The notes: generated by a model from the sequence alone, not told the origin. Shown: positions 1 through 9,148, counted from the stretch's first letter. The stretch is DNA of 64,000 nucleotides from Parabacteroides chongii (GCF_029581355.1 NZ_CP120849.1:4558501-4622500); one strand, 5' to 3'. Numbers and translations are program-made.

Positions 1-47
1 TTTGAATTTTTGTTTATCCGGATGCCTGAATTTGCATATAACTTGTT

Positions 48-55
48 TACCTTTG
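48..55 (+). promoter_or_regulatory. Probable serB promoter, -7 box
   Basis: TACCTTTG fits the Bacteroidota -7 consensus TAnnTTTG and ends 18 bases before the serB ATG. No good -33 TTTG is seen at the usual spacing. Bases 1-47 show no other feature. Confidence 0.5.
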
Positions 56-73
56 CCTTATAAAACAAAAAAC

Positions 74-1300
74 ATGGGACAAAAAGACGAAATTATACTA
101 TTAAATATAAATGGAGCCGACCGTCCGGGTGTCACTGCCGCCCTTACAGAGATCTTAGCTAAAAATAATGCGGCTATCCTCGATATCGGTCAGGCCGACA
201 TTCACAATAACTTATCATTGGGTATTCTGTTCCAAAGTTGCGAAGGAAATTCGGGAGATATCCTGAAAGAATTACTTTTCAAAAGCTATGAATTGGATGT
301 AAATGTCCGCTTTAACCCGATCACGGAACAAGATTACAGAAAGTGGGTCGATATGCAGGGTAAGAACCGGTATATCATTACTATTTTGGGACGAAAGCTG
401 ACAGCCAGGCAAATTGCAGGAGTAACCCGTATTGTCGCTGACCAGGGAATGAACATCGACGACATCAAGCGTCTGACCGGTCGTATCCCCCTGGATGAAG
501 ATGCCCGTACTCCTAAAGCCAGTGTTGAATTCTCCGTCCGTGGCACGCCTTGTGACAAAGAATTGATGAAAGCGGAGTTCATGAAACTTTCAGCCGAACA
601 GGTGATGGATATTTCTTTTCAGGAAGACAGTATGTACCGCCGTATGCGTCGCCTTATTTGTTTCGATATGGACTCGACGCTTATTGAAACAGAGGTAATC
701 GACGAACTGGCAGTACGTGCCGGTGTCGGTGACCAGGTAAAGGCTATCACAGAATCGGCTATGCGCGGAGAGATTGATTTCAGTGAAAGTTTCCGCCAGC
801 GTTGTTCATTGTTGAAAGGGCTGGATGTGTCTGTGATGCAGGAGATTGCAGAAAACCTGCCTATAACGGAAGGGGTCGACCGTCTGATGCGCATCCTCAA
901 AAAGGTAGGATTCAAGATCGCTATTCTTTCCGGTGGATTCACTTATTTCGGTAACTACCTGAAGCAAAAGTACAATATAGACTATGTATATGCCAACGAG
1001 CTTGAAGTCGAGAACGGTAAGTTGACAGGCCGTTATGTAGGAGATATTGTCGATGGCAAACGAAAAGCCGAATTACTCCGGTTGATCGCCCAGGTTGAAA
1101 ACGTAGATATCCGCCAGACCGTAGCTGTCGGCGATGGTGCGAACGACTTGCCTATGATCAGCATAGCCGGACTGGGCATTGCTTTCCATGCCAAACCGAA
1201 AGTAAAAGAAAACGCCAAACAGTCGATCTCCACGATCGGACTGGATGGTATTTTATATTTCCTGGGATACAAAGATTCCTATTTGGACGAACAAATGTAA
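74..1300 (+). CDS. serB: Phosphoserine phosphatase SerB with two N-terminal ACT domains
   Basis: Removes phosphate from L-3-phosphoserine, the last step of serine synthesis, in the cytoplasm. The 408-aa product has an N-terminal ACT-like region (about residues 5-80), a second one (about 100-180), then a HAD-superfamily phosphatase domain. The HAD nucleophile motif DMDSTLIETE starts near base 667, the motif II-like LSGGF lies near 930 and the metal-binding GDGANDLPM near 1130. The reading frame is open from base 2, but the ATG at 74 (MGQKDEI) lies just after a -7 promoter box and gives the usual length for the two-ACT form. ACT domains suggest amino-acid feedback; that is known of the fold and not visible here. 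Confidence 0.95.
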   Translation: MGQKDEIILLNINGADRPGVTAALTEILAKNNAAILDIGQADIHNNLSLGILFQSCEGNSGDILKELLFKSYELDVNVRFNPITEQDYRKWVDMQGKNRYIITILGRKLTARQIAGVTRIVADQGMNIDDIKRLTGRIPLDEDARTPKASVEFSVRGTPCDKELMKAEFMKLSAEQVMDISFQEDSMYRRMRRLICFDMDSTLIETEVIDELAVRAGVGDQVKAITESAMRGEIDFSESFRQRCSLLKGLDVSVMQEIAENLPITEGVDRLMRILKKVGFKIAILSGGFTYFGNYLKQKYNIDYVYANELEVENGKLTGRYVGDIVDGKRKAELLRLIAQVENVDIRQTVAVGDGANDLPMISIAGLGIAFHAKPKVKENAKQSISTIGLDGILYFLGYKDSYLDEQM

Positions 1301-1315
1301 TTAATTAAAGCGTTT

Positions 1316-1618
1316 ATGGTAAGACACATTGTAATGTTTAAACTGACGGAGTTTGCATCTCCAGCCGACAAACAGGCAAAAATGCAGGAAATCAAAACGG
1401 GACTGGAAGCTTTGATCGATAAGATCGATGTATTGCGTATGATCCGTGTCGATTTCAATATCAATCCGGAAGAAACATGGGATATTATCCTGACAACAGA
1501 ACTCGATTCGCTCGAAGATGTAAAAACATATGCTAATCATCCTGAACACGTAGCTGTGTCGAAAGGTATTATCGGCCCGGTAAAAGCCGACAGGGCATGT
1601 GTTGACTACGAATTCTAA
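1316..1618 (+). CDS. Dabb (stress-responsive A/B barrel) family protein
   Basis: A 100-aa protein starting MVRHIVMFKL, the typical opening of the Dabb family, which forms dimeric alpha/beta barrels. The pattern of a short beta strand, a helix rich in charged residues and a C-terminal segment with the conserved NHPEHVAVS motif supports the family. Its biochemical role is unknown. It starts 15 bases after serB and is followed 17 bases later by the next gene, so the three are probably cotranscribed. Confidence 0.85.
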   Translation: MVRHIVMFKLTEFASPADKQAKMQEIKTGLEALIDKIDVLRMIRVDFNINPEETWDIILTTELDSLEDVKTYANHPEHVAVSKGIIGPVKADRACVDYEF

Positions 1619-1635
1619 TAATAAATACTTCCTTT

Positions 1636-2103
1636 ATGAAGGAATTTGACATTGAAGAACGTGTAAGACTTGCCGTTCAGAATTTTGAATCGGGGTATAA
1701 CTGTGCGCAGTCTGTATTCCTGGCTTATTCAGATGTATTCGAACTGAATCTGGATATGGCAAAGAAAATGTCCGTATCGTTCGGTGGCGGTGTAGGCCGG
1801 ATGCGGGAAGTGTGCGGAACCGTCAGTGCTATGGCTATGCTCGCAGGATTCAAATATCCGGTACTGGATCAGAGTGACCAGGAAGCCCGGACAAAGAATT
1901 ATGGAATGGTGCAGAAAATGTCTGAATTGTTTAAGGCAGAGCATGAAACAATCATCTGTCGCAGTCTTTTGCCTGCTGCGGAAGCCAGCCAGACCACTCC
2001 TGCCCCTTCTGCAAGAACAGCCGAATATTATGCCAAGCGTCCTTGCAGTAAATATGTGGAAACAGCTGCTCGTATAGCTGGCCGGATGCTGAAAAACGAA
2101 TAA
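1636..2103 (+). CDS. C_GCAxxG_C_C family putative redox-active protein
   Basis: A 155-aa protein with the family's spaced cysteines: YNCAQSV near residue 21, the glycine-rich FGGGVGRMREVCGTVSAM around residues 50-65, and further cysteines near residues 108 and 136. The family is thought to bind a metal or undergo redox chemistry through these cysteines, but no reaction is assigned. It lies in the serB-Dabb gene string and its stop codon opens the left arm of the terminator hairpin at 2101-2130. Confidence 0.85.
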   Translation: MKEFDIEERVRLAVQNFESGYNCAQSVFLAYSDVFELNLDMAKKMSVSFGGGVGRMREVCGTVSAMAMLAGFKYPVLDQSDQEARTKNYGMVQKMSELFKAEHETIICRSLLPAAEASQTTPAPSARTAEYYAKRPCSKYVETAARIAGRMLKNE

Positions 2104-2130
2104 GATTGATGGCTTAGGCCATCAATCTTA
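2101..2130. terminator. Perfect bidirectional terminator between convergent genes
   Basis: Two perfect 13-bp arms (2101-2113 and 2118-2130) flank a TTAG loop, with A-rich sequence to the left and TTT to the right. The plus-strand stop codon (2101-2103) is the start of the left arm and the minus-strand stop (2114-2116) lies in the loop, so one 30-bp element ends both genes. Confidence 0.85.
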
Positions 2131-2818
2131 TTTGAGAAACATACCCTAATGTCCTTATTTCGCTGAATAAATTCATATAAGAAGACTGAGCCTTGACATT
2201 CACTTTATAGGTGATAATCGCTTTATTCTGCTCAAAAATCGATTCGAACGAAACACTGACAATATAAATATTCTTCGACTCCAATATCTTGCGGACAGCT
2301 TTCAAATCAGGGGTTGCTGTCGTACAGATAATGGTCAGGATCTTATTCACTCCGTTCAGGAACATTCTTTTTTCAAGCTTTTCAAGACTGATCAGGATAA
2401 CCAGGGTAAGCCCTGTTCCTATCAATGCAGGTATGTACATCCCCGCTCCCACAGCCAGGCCGATCACGGCTACCACCCAGATACAGGCGGCGGTTGTCAA
2501 TCCGTGAATACTTCCGTGACTTTGCATGATCGCTCCCGCACCAAGGAAACCGATACCGGTAAGTACCTGTGCCGCAATACGTCCAGGGTCTCCATTCAGA
2601 AAGTTCGGATAACATTGCGGTATCCAAATAGAAATAAGCATGGCTGCAGCCGATCCCATGCAGATCAGTGTAAATGTGCGCATTCCGGCTTCACGACGGC
2701 GGAATTGGCGTTCTATACCGATAATAGCACCCAAAAAGAAACTGACAAGCAGTTTGACTGCTGCCGTAGAGGGTGTTATAGTTGTATTTTCCAATATTTC
2801 ATTGAGGTGTTCAAGCAT
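2114..2818 (-). CDS. MgtC/SapB family membrane protein
   Basis: A 234-aa integral membrane protein. About five hydrophobic segments fill residues 10-150, with the MgtC-family signature around GAIIGIERQFRRREAGMRT and the glycine-rich GIGFLGAGAIMQ. The C-terminal about 80 residues (from ILTIICTTA) form a soluble ACT-like domain seen in longer MgtC homologues. MgtC proteins act in magnesium homeostasis or modulate membrane ATPases in other bacteria; the substrate here is unknown. The ATG at 2818 is preferred over an upstream in-frame start because a -7 box occupies 2843-2850. Confidence 0.85.
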   Translation of the reverse strand: MLEHLNEILENTTITPSTAAVKLLVSFFLGAIIGIERQFRRREAGMRTFTLICMGSAAAMLISIWIPQCYPNFLNGDPGRIAAQVLTGIGFLGAGAIMQSHGSIHGLTTAACIWVVAVIGLAVGAGMYIPALIGTGLTLVILISLEKLEKRMFLNGVNKILTIICTTATPDLKAVRKILESKNIYIVSVSFESIFEQNKAIITYKVNVKAQSSYMNLFSEIRTLGYVSQIRLMA

Positions 2819-2842
2819 ATATTTTCTTGTTTTAGTTATTGG

Positions 2843-2850
2843 CAAATATA
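2843..2850 (-). promoter_or_regulatory. -7 promoter box for the MgtC-family gene
   Basis: Reads TATATTTG on the minus strand, 25 bases upstream of the ATG at 2818. It overlaps the alternative start at 2845 and so decides against it. Confidence 0.5.
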
Positions 2851-2932
2851 ACCAATTATTTGAATATCTCTATATATTGCAGATAGCTTCCATGCAAAGA
2901 AAAAAAGGTTCTATATCTCAATTTTTTAAGGT

Positions 2933-2940
2933 AAATTTGC
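2933..2940 (+). promoter_or_regulatory. -7 promoter box for the MFS gene
   Basis: TAAATTTG fits TAnnTTTG and lies nine bases before the ATG at 2949, predicting a very short leader and excluding the far upstream in-frame starts. Confidence 0.5.
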
Positions 2941-2948
2941 CGTCTCAA

Positions 2949-4139
2949 ATGCAAAGTATGAAACAGACATTGAAAGAAAACGGAGGTCTGCCTGCTTCGA
3001 TCCTCTGGACATTATCTATCGTGGCCGGCATATCGGTAGCCAATCTTTATTATAATCAACCGCTCTTAAATATGATACGGCGTGATCTCGACGTATCCGA
3101 ATTTACAACCAATCTGATCGCGATGGTTACCCAGATCGGTTATGCGCTGGGATTGTTGTTTGTCGTACCGCTGGGAGATATGTACAAACGTAAAAAGATC
3201 ATTATTACCAATTTTTCTCTTTTGGTACTCTCCCTGTTAAGCATCGCCGTCACTCCCAATATTCATATAATTTTGGTCGCTTCACTGGTCACGGGTGTTT
3301 GTTCCGTCATACCGCAAATATTCATTCCTATCGCCGCTCTCTATTCCAAACCGGAAAATAAAGGGCGCAATGTCGGGTTGGTCGTTTCGGGTCTGTTATC
3401 CGGAATACTGGTATCACGGGTGATCAGCGGACTGGTTGGAGAACTGTTCGGCTGGCGTGAAATGTACTATATTGCAGCCGGATTAATGGTCGTTTGCGGT
3501 ATTGTCGTGATCACCGTATTGCCGGATATACGTCCGACATTCAAAGGAAAATATACTGAACTGATGAAATCGCTGCTTTCTCTTGTGAAAGAGTTTCCGG
3601 CATTACGCATTTACGCGATTCGGTCAGGGCTGGCTTTCGGTTCTTTCCTCGCTATGTGGTCATGTCTGGCATTCAAGATGGGGCAAGCGCCTTTCTTTGC
3701 CAATAGCGATGTGGTCGGTATGCTGGGACTTTGCGGAGTTGCAGGGGCCATGTCGGCATCACTTGTCGGGAAGTATGTCAAAAAAGTAGGTGTCAGATGC
3801 TTTAACTTCTGGGGATGCGGACTTATTTTGTTTGCCTGGTTGTTACTCTATTACGGTGGAAGTTTTTATATTTCCATCATAGCAGGTATAATTATTATCG
3901 ATATTGGCATGCAATGCATCCAGCTCAGCAACCAATCGAGTATTTTCGAATTATGTCCGGCTGCTTCGAACCGGGTAAATACCATATTCATGACCACTTA
4001 TTTTGTAGGCGGATCACTGGGAACCTTTCTTTCCGGAACTGCCTGGCAATTGTTTGGTTGGGCTGGTACAGCCTGTGTGGGTGTCTTGCTCTGCTGTGTT
4101 TCCCTGTCTGTTACTCTGCTGTCAAAAAGGAAAATATAA
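2949..4139 (+). CDS. MFS transporter (putative drug or sugar exporter)
   Basis: A 396-aa protein with about 12 predicted membrane helices and the cytoplasmic loop motif GDMYKRKK between helices 2 and 3, typical of major facilitator proteins. It opens with a hydrophilic stretch, then WTLSIVAGISVANLYYNQPLL, found in AraJ/YnfM-like exporters. The substrate cannot be told from the sequence. The frame is open from 2640, but the promoter box at 2933-2940 places the start at 2949 or 2958. It converges with the alpha-galactosidase gene across a shared terminator. Confidence 0.8.
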   Translation: MQSMKQTLKENGGLPASILWTLSIVAGISVANLYYNQPLLNMIRRDLDVSEFTTNLIAMVTQIGYALGLLFVVPLGDMYKRKKIIITNFSLLVLSLLSIAVTPNIHIILVASLVTGVCSVIPQIFIPIAALYSKPENKGRNVGLVVSGLLSGILVSRVISGLVGELFGWREMYYIAAGLMVVCGIVVITVLPDIRPTFKGKYTELMKSLLSLVKEFPALRIYAIRSGLAFGSFLAMWSCLAFKMGQAPFFANSDVVGMLGLCGVAGAMSASLVGKYVKKVGVRCFNFWGCGLILFAWLLLYYGGSFYISIIAGIIIIDIGMQCIQLSNQSSIFELCPAASNRVNTIFMTTYFVGGSLGTFLSGTAWQLFGWAGTACVGVLLCCVSLSVTLLSKRKI

Positions 4140-4162
4140 AGTATCCGGTCCATATTTAGAAT

Positions 4163-4200
4163 AAAAAAGGGAGAAGCTAGTGTTAAGCCTCTCCCTTTTT
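4163..4200. terminator. Bidirectional terminator between MFS and GH36 genes
   Basis: Arms GGGAGA (4169-4174) and TCTCCC (4190-4195) are flanked by A6 on the left and T5 on the right, which extends the stem and provides a U-tract on both strands. Confidence 0.8.
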
Positions 4201-4223
4201 GCCAAAGAACAGATCCGTTCTTG

Positions 4224-6380
4224 TTATTTTTTAGAGATTTCAATAACCCGGCTGGCAAGTTGTCTGCCCGAAAATACCGGGATTCCGACTTTCATCAGAT
4301 ATTCACCGGAGTATGTCTTTCCATTGCATTTCAATATCGATTTGGTACCCGGTAGTAAATTGATTTCCTTTATCTCGTACTGAGCATCCGGATTCAACCC
4401 TCGCAAACGTACCGGCTGCAGGTTTTCCGCATATCGGGGATGGATATCGAAAGCAAAAAGAACCGCTTTGTCTACCGCCTCATTTACATACATTACGGCT
4501 GAATGATTTCCCTCATAAGGAGACACCAGACGGTACAGATCCCCTTCCAAGATCTCTTTATTCAATCGGTTGAAGTTCTTCACTGCCCCCTTGCAATATT
4601 CCTGCTCTGCCGGAGTCATATCATGGATACGGATGTCAAAGCCCAACTTACCCATCATGGCTACATCTGTACGGAATTTCACACTGGCGCCTTTGTTCCA
4701 GCTTGTTACATGTGCCGCCATTGTCTTTGATGGGAAGAAATGGGAATATCCCCACTGGATGAAAATACGTTCGATAGGATCCGTGTTGTCACTCGGCCAA
4801 AACTCGGTGAAGTATTTCAATCCTTCGTAATCCGTACGTCCGCCGCCACCCGAACAAAGCATCATCGGAAGCTTCGGATATTTCGCCTTTACCCGTTCCA
4901 ATACATTATACAATCCTCTCACATGTTCAATATACAAGTGGGATTGCTGGTCCTTCAAATAAGGTGAATAAATGTTGGTAATCGGACTGTTGCAATCCCA
5001 TTTAAAATAAGCGATACCCGGATACTTCGTCATCAGGTTATCCACGATTCCGAATACATAATCCTGAACTTTCGGATTGCTGAGATCCAATACCAATTGA
5101 TTTCTGAAATAATATTCCTCCCTGTTCGGTAGATGGATTACCCAGTCTTTATGTTTTTCATACAGTTCGCTCTTCGGATTCACCATTTCCGGTTCGATCC
5201 ACAGGCCGAATTTTATACCTTTGTCAGTAGCTTCTTTCACCAGTTTGCCAATGCCGTTGGGCAGCTTGTCTGCTGTTTCATCCCAGTCTCCCAGACCCTG
5301 GCGATCACTGCTACGCGGATATTTATTGGCAAACCATCCGTCATCCAGCAGGAACATATCGACTCCGAGTGATTTCGCTTCGTCCATAATATCGACCAGT
5401 TTGTCTTCATTGAAGTCGAAATAAGTAGCTTCCCAGTTATTCAACAAGGTCAGGCGCGGCTTATCACCGTCTTTTACCTGGTATTTACGAGCCCATTTAT
5501 GAAAATCGCGACTGGCTTTCCCTTTTCCTTCCGCACTGAAAGTAAAGATGAATTCAGGAGTCCGGAACACCTCTTTAGGCTTCAGGGAATATTCTGATGC
5601 ATAGTTATTTATGCCTGAAAGGATACGCAGATTATTCAGGTTGTCGACTTCGAAGGTAAACCGGAAGTTTCCTGTCCAGCCGATTGTTCCGAAAAGGACT
5701 TCACCTTCATTCTCTTCTGCTTTCTCGTCCAATGCCAGCAAAAAGAAAGGGGAATTGAACATGTTTGCACGGCTTCCCAACTTTGTATCCAGTACCTTTT
5801 TGCCGAATGAAAGCTGTTGCTCGGTCATATTGACTTCGTGTGCCCAGTCACCTGCAAATTCTGTCAGAAAATACTTGTCACCGTTCAGATGCAGCATGGA
5901 AGAAGCATAATTATAGAGTGTAACCGGCTTTTTCTCCTGATGGGATATTTCGGTATAGGTCTTGATTATGTTCTCTTTGGCATACGCAATAAAATAAAGG
6001 TCTACTATGACGGGATACACATCATCTTTCAGCTTGATGACAGTTTCTGTAACTCCCGGTTGCAGCTCCCTGCTGTCGGAAGAAACATACTTCAGAAGCA
6101 GCGAAGGATTACCGTCATTATGCAAAACACGGATAGCCGGTTCGAAATAATCTTCCATTCCATGCGTAATATAGGCTTCCTTACCCATCGGTAACTGATC
6201 GATATCGCTGTCAAAACGAAGCTTTTGCCCCAGATACGACTGGTATAAACGACCGTTATCACCGACCTTAAAAATCAGGCTGGTATTTTCCGTTGTTATA
6301 GGGATAACGTTTTCATCACTGGCTCTCAGCGATATAGACAGAATCACCAAACAGATTAAAAGAAATAATTTGTTTCTCAT
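4224..6380 (-). CDS. Exported alpha-galactosidase, glycoside hydrolase family 36
   Basis: A 718-aa enzyme expected to release terminal alpha-galactose from raffinose-type sugars or galactomannan. Residues 1-21 form a signal peptide (MRNKLFLLICLVILSISLRA). An N-terminal beta-sandwich is followed by a (beta/alpha)8 barrel with LLDDGWF, the nucleophile motif YFKWDCN and the acid/base region CSGGGGR...WPSDNTDP, all hallmarks of GH36. The ATG at 6380 is chosen because only this start gives a clean signal peptide. No sugar transporter or SusCD pair adjoins it, so it appears to be an isolated exo-enzyme in the periplasm or at the cell surface. Confidence 0.92.
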   Translation of the reverse strand: MRNKLFLLICLVILSISLRASDENVIPITTENTSLIFKVGDNGRLYQSYLGQKLRFDSDIDQLPMGKEAYITHGMEDYFEPAIRVLHNDGNPSLLLKYVSSDSRELQPGVTETVIKLKDDVYPVIVDLYFIAYAKENIIKTYTEISHQEKKPVTLYNYASSMLHLNGDKYFLTEFAGDWAHEVNMTEQQLSFGKKVLDTKLGSRANMFNSPFFLLALDEKAEENEGEVLFGTIGWTGNFRFTFEVDNLNNLRILSGINNYASEYSLKPKEVFRTPEFIFTFSAEGKGKASRDFHKWARKYQVKDGDKPRLTLLNNWEATYFDFNEDKLVDIMDEAKSLGVDMFLLDDGWFANKYPRSSDRQGLGDWDETADKLPNGIGKLVKEATDKGIKFGLWIEPEMVNPKSELYEKHKDWVIHLPNREEYYFRNQLVLDLSNPKVQDYVFGIVDNLMTKYPGIAYFKWDCNSPITNIYSPYLKDQQSHLYIEHVRGLYNVLERVKAKYPKLPMMLCSGGGGRTDYEGLKYFTEFWPSDNTDPIERIFIQWGYSHFFPSKTMAAHVTSWNKGASVKFRTDVAMMGKLGFDIRIHDMTPAEQEYCKGAVKNFNRLNKEILEGDLYRLVSPYEGNHSAVMYVNEAVDKAVLFAFDIHPRYAENLQPVRLRGLNPDAQYEIKEINLLPGTKSILKCNGKTYSGEYLMKVGIPVFSGRQLASRVIEISKK

Positions 6381-6437
6381 TTTATTATTTTTACTTGGTT
6401 CAAAATATATAACTCTTACATACTCAAAAATTGAAAA

Positions 6438-6583
6438 CAACTATCATACTATCATTTTTACGCATAAACATCTATAAATATGGTCTTTACAGTATGATAG
6501 TTGTCCTTTTCAACTATCATTTTACTATCACTGAACTATCACTGTCTATCTTGAAACAGGTTGCCGACAAATACAACTATCAT
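6438..6583. repeat. Cluster of CAACTATCAT repeats, direct and inverted
   Basis: CAACTATCAT occurs at 6438-6447, 6511-6520 and 6574-6583 on the plus strand and inverted at 6494-6503. The 6438-6450 copy and its inverse at 6491-6503 form a perfect 13-bp inverted repeat with a 40-base loop. Shorter ACTATCA copies lie between. It sits in the upstream region of the GH36 gene. Confidence 0.7.
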
Positions 6584-6693
6584 GGTCTTCCGAATCTAAT
6601 CAACGAAATCATATGGCTAATCTTCCGCTGATGCTTGTGCTTTCCATAAAACCCTACTATATCTTTTGACAAAGGTCAGTAGTAAAACTGATC

Positions 6694-6784
6694 GACACCC
6701 GGATCTCAAAAGCTTGACACCCGGGTGTTGACCTTAGTGACATCCGGATCTCTCTATCGATGACATCCGGGTGTTACAAATAAT
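6694..6784. repeat. About 45-bp tandem duplication with CCGG-centred half repeats
   Basis: Two adjacent units (6694-6738 and 6739-6784) each hold a GACAyCCGGATCTC copy followed by a GACAyCCGGGTGTT copy. The four copies start at 6694, 6716, 6739 and 6762. Bases 6717-6728 are a perfect 12-bp palindrome centred on CCCGGG. It lies downstream of pyrD in a 460-base gap with no gene. Confidence 0.75.
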
Positions 6785-6839
6785 AAGTAACTTCCTTTCG
6801 CAAAAAAGGTAAGGAGGTTCTTCTGTTTATATAGTAACC

Positions 6840-7751
6840 TTATACTTCCAAAGCTCCGATAAGCTCTTTCGCAGACTTAAATCCATGTCTGTCCAAATAC
6901 TCATTCATGCCGTCGATCACTTTCACCGATACGGTCGGATCAATAAAATTATAAGTTCCGATCTGTATGGCAGTAGCTCCCGCCAGCATAAATTCGACGG
7001 CATCTTTCCAATTGGAAATGCCGCCCAAACCGATGATAGGAATCTTGACAGCCTTATAAGTTTGCCATACCATACGGAGAGCAACCGGCTTTACACAAGG
7101 ACCGGAAAGGCCACCTGTTATTGTAGATAATATAGGTTTGCGCTTCTCTGCATCGATAGCCATTCCGAGCATGGTATTGATCAGCGAAACAGAGTCGGCT
7201 CCTTCGGCTTCGACAGCTTTTGCAATCTCTGTAATGTCGGTTACATTAGGAGAAAGTTTTACAATAAGGGTCTTCGGATAAACTTTACGGACAGCCTTCA
7301 CAACTTCAGCCGCACCACAGGTTGTCACCCCAAAAGCCATACCGCCTTGCTTCACATTCGGACAGGAAATATTCAGTTCGATGGCCGGAATTTTATCCAG
7401 CTCTGCGATTTTTTCTGCACATTCCACGTATGTTTCGACAGACGATCCGCTCACATTTACAATCATATTGGTATCGATATCCTTAATGGCAGGATAGATA
7501 TTATCGACGAAATATTGGGCACCTTTGTTTTGCAGACCTACGGCATTCAGCATTCCGGAAGGAGTTTCCGCCATGCGGGGATACAGGTTACCTTCGCGTG
7601 GCTGGATAGTTGTTCCTTTCACAAAAATACCGCCCAGTCTTGAAATATCCATAAAGTCTGAATATTCCACTCCGTATCCAAATGTACCCGAAGCAGTCAT
7701 TACCGGGTTCTTCAACTGCAAATTACCTATGTTTACATTTAACTCAGCCAT
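6840..7751 (-). CDS. pyrD: Dihydroorotate dehydrogenase B, catalytic subunit
   Basis: Oxidises dihydroorotate to orotate in pyrimidine synthesis using FMN, passing electrons to PyrK and on to NAD+. The 303-aa sequence shows the class 1B pattern: the N-terminal [15 protein letters not shown], the FMN/substrate region [15 protein letters not shown], a catalytic cysteine in GVTTCGAAE where class 1A and 2 enzymes differ, and the C-terminal phosphate site [25 protein letters not shown]. It overlaps pyrK by 13 bases, so both subunits are translated together. Confidence 0.95.
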   Translation of the reverse strand: MAELNVNIGNLQLKNPVMTASGTFGYGVEYSDFMDISRLGGIFVKGTTIQPREGNLYPRMAETPSGMLNAVGLQNKGAQYFVDNIYPAIKDIDTNMIVNVSGSSVETYVECAEKIAELDKIPAIELNISCPNVKQGGMAFGVTTCGAAEVVKAVRKVYPKTLIVKLSPNVTDITEIAKAVEAEGADSVSLINTMLGMAIDAEKRKPILSTITGGLSGPCVKPVALRMVWQTYKAVKIPIIGLGGISNWKDAVEFMLAGATAIQIGTYNFIDPTVSVKVIDGMNEYLDRHGFKSAKELIGALEV

Positions 7752-8521
7752 GTCAATTTCTCTATATTAAATACGGGACCTTCAGTACAAACACATACAT
7801 GACCTTCTTTCGTATTCTCTACACAGCACAGGCAAGCACCTATACCACAGGCCATTGTATTTTCAAGTGAGACTTCACATGTGATCGATTCAGCAGCTGC
7901 ATATCTGGCTACCGCCATCATCATCGGCTTCGGTCCACATGTGTAAATCCGGTCAAAATGAACGTTTTTCAATACGGAATGGTTGGTTACATAACCTTTT
8001 TCCCCGAGAGAACCATCTTCGGTAGTTATGTGAACAGTTCCGATCTTTGTAAACTCATCCAACTGTAGTACATCATCCTTTGAACGTGCTCCTAACAGAA
8101 AGACAGGTTCAAAACCGGCGTTCTTCAGGGCAGAACCCAAACATAACATCGGGGCTGTACCGACACCACCACCGATAAGCAGCAATTTCTGATTTTTATC
8201 TTCATCGGCAGGAATTGTAAAACTGTTACCCAGTGGCAACATGATATTTACAATATCTCCGGGGCGATATTCTCCCATACGGCGTGTTCCATCGCCAATC
8301 AACTGGATAAGCAACCATAATTCATTGGTTGTCCGATCTACAAAATTGATTGAAATGGGCCGGCGAAGAAATGTTGTAGGAGAGTTATCCACCAGTACCT
8401 GAACGAACTGACCGGGAAGCATTTCCGGCAAAGTATCGTCGCTGGTTAATTTTAGCAGGCAATAATTTTTATGAAGGCGATTGTTTTCAGTAACCTTCAT
8501 ATCTAACATGTACTTCTTCAT
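7739..8521 (-). CDS. pyrK: Dihydroorotate dehydrogenase B, electron transfer subunit
   Basis: Carries FAD and a [2Fe-2S] cluster and links PyrD to NAD+. The 260-aa protein has a ferredoxin-reductase fold with the FAD motif RRPIS near residue 54, an NAD-binding [13 protein letters not shown] near residue 107, and the C-terminal cluster-binding cysteines in [10 protein letters not shown] and [11 protein letters not shown]. It is the first gene of the pyrK-pyrD pair; a -7 box lies 26 bases upstream. Confidence 0.95.
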   Translation of the reverse strand: MKKYMLDMKVTENNRLHKNYCLLKLTSDDTLPEMLPGQFVQVLVDNSPTTFLRRPISINFVDRTTNELWLLIQLIGDGTRRMGEYRPGDIVNIMLPLGNSFTIPADEDKNQKLLLIGGGVGTAPMLCLGSALKNAGFEPVFLLGARSKDDVLQLDEFTKIGTVHITTEDGSLGEKGYVTNHSVLKNVHFDRIYTCGPKPMMMAVARYAAAESITCEVSLENTMACGIGACLCCVENTKEGHVCVCTEGPVFNIEKLTWLS

Positions 8522-8546
8522 ATAATATGATTACTCAATTTCTATA

Positions 8547-8554
8547 CAAAGATA
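8547..8554 (-). promoter_or_regulatory. -7 promoter box for pyrK-pyrD
   Basis: Reads TATCTTTG on the minus strand, matching TAnnTTTG, 26 bases before the pyrK ATG. Confidence 0.5.
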
Positions 8555-8584
8555 CATGAATAAGATGTATATAGCAATGCTGGC

Positions 8585-9034
8585 TTAGTCTTTCTTGTTT
8601 TTTTCAGGAGTAAAAGTCTCAAATGTATTATCTGAATAGAATATCATTATTTTGCTCACATTTCTGGAAGGTTGTTCAGGAAGCACAATTTGTTCTATTA
8701 CAGGTTGTTTAGGTGTGTTTACAGGTGTCTCAACCCTAATTTCCTTGCGATATTCGGGAGAATCCGGCTGGTTGGACGAATTTATCGTCGTATTTGTAAA
8801 CAAATCGGGCTCAGTTAACACATGTTCGCGCATCATATTGCCTTTACCGAATAAAAGCCAGTCAGAATCTACATACGTAAACCGTTCCAAAATTTTTACC
8901 AGTACATCCAGGCTGGGATTATTTCTGCCGGATATAATATGTGACATAGCTGATCGCTGGATACCGATTGCCTCAGCAAATTTGGAAGGAGTTAGTCCTT
9001 CATGTTCCATTACTGCTAAAATACGATCTTTCAT
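8585..9034 (-). CDS. XRE-family helix-turn-helix regulator
   Basis: A 149-aa protein with an N-terminal HTH_XRE domain (about residues 1-65): KDRILAVMEHEGLTPSKFAEAIG, then the recognition helix region IQRSAMSHIISGRNNPSLDVLVKIL. The remaining half is low in predicted structure apart from a C-terminal segment IMIFYSDNTFETFTP, perhaps for dimerisation or a partner. The ATG at 9034 is used; a TTG two codons earlier is the only alternative. A palindrome over its -33 region suggests it represses itself. Confidence 0.85.
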   Translation of the reverse strand: MKDRILAVMEHEGLTPSKFAEAIGIQRSAMSHIISGRNNPSLDVLVKILERFTYVDSDWLLFGKGNMMREHVLTEPDLFTNTTINSSNQPDSPEYRKEIRVETPVNTPKQPVIEQIVLPEQPSRNVSKIMIFYSDNTFETFTPEKNKKD

Positions 9035-9115
9035 AACCAAAATGCGGATTATATATCAAAAATAGCTGCCAATATGACTGTTTACAAGAATTTAATACAG
9101 AATTAAATCATGACA

Positions 9116-9148
9116 CAAATATAACACATTATTTCCAATTGTACAATT
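9116..9148 (-). promoter_or_regulatory. Promoter of the XRE gene with overlapping palindrome
   Basis: TATATTTG on the minus strand (9116-9123) is a -7 box. At the -33 position lies AATTGTACAATT (9137-9148), a perfect 12-bp palindrome. This is the expected place for an autoregulatory operator, an inference from position only. Confidence 0.45.

Noticed and set aside
6431..6631. 66-codon plus-strand frame before pyrD
   Set aside because: Built from the ACTATCAT repeats; no domain and no good start.
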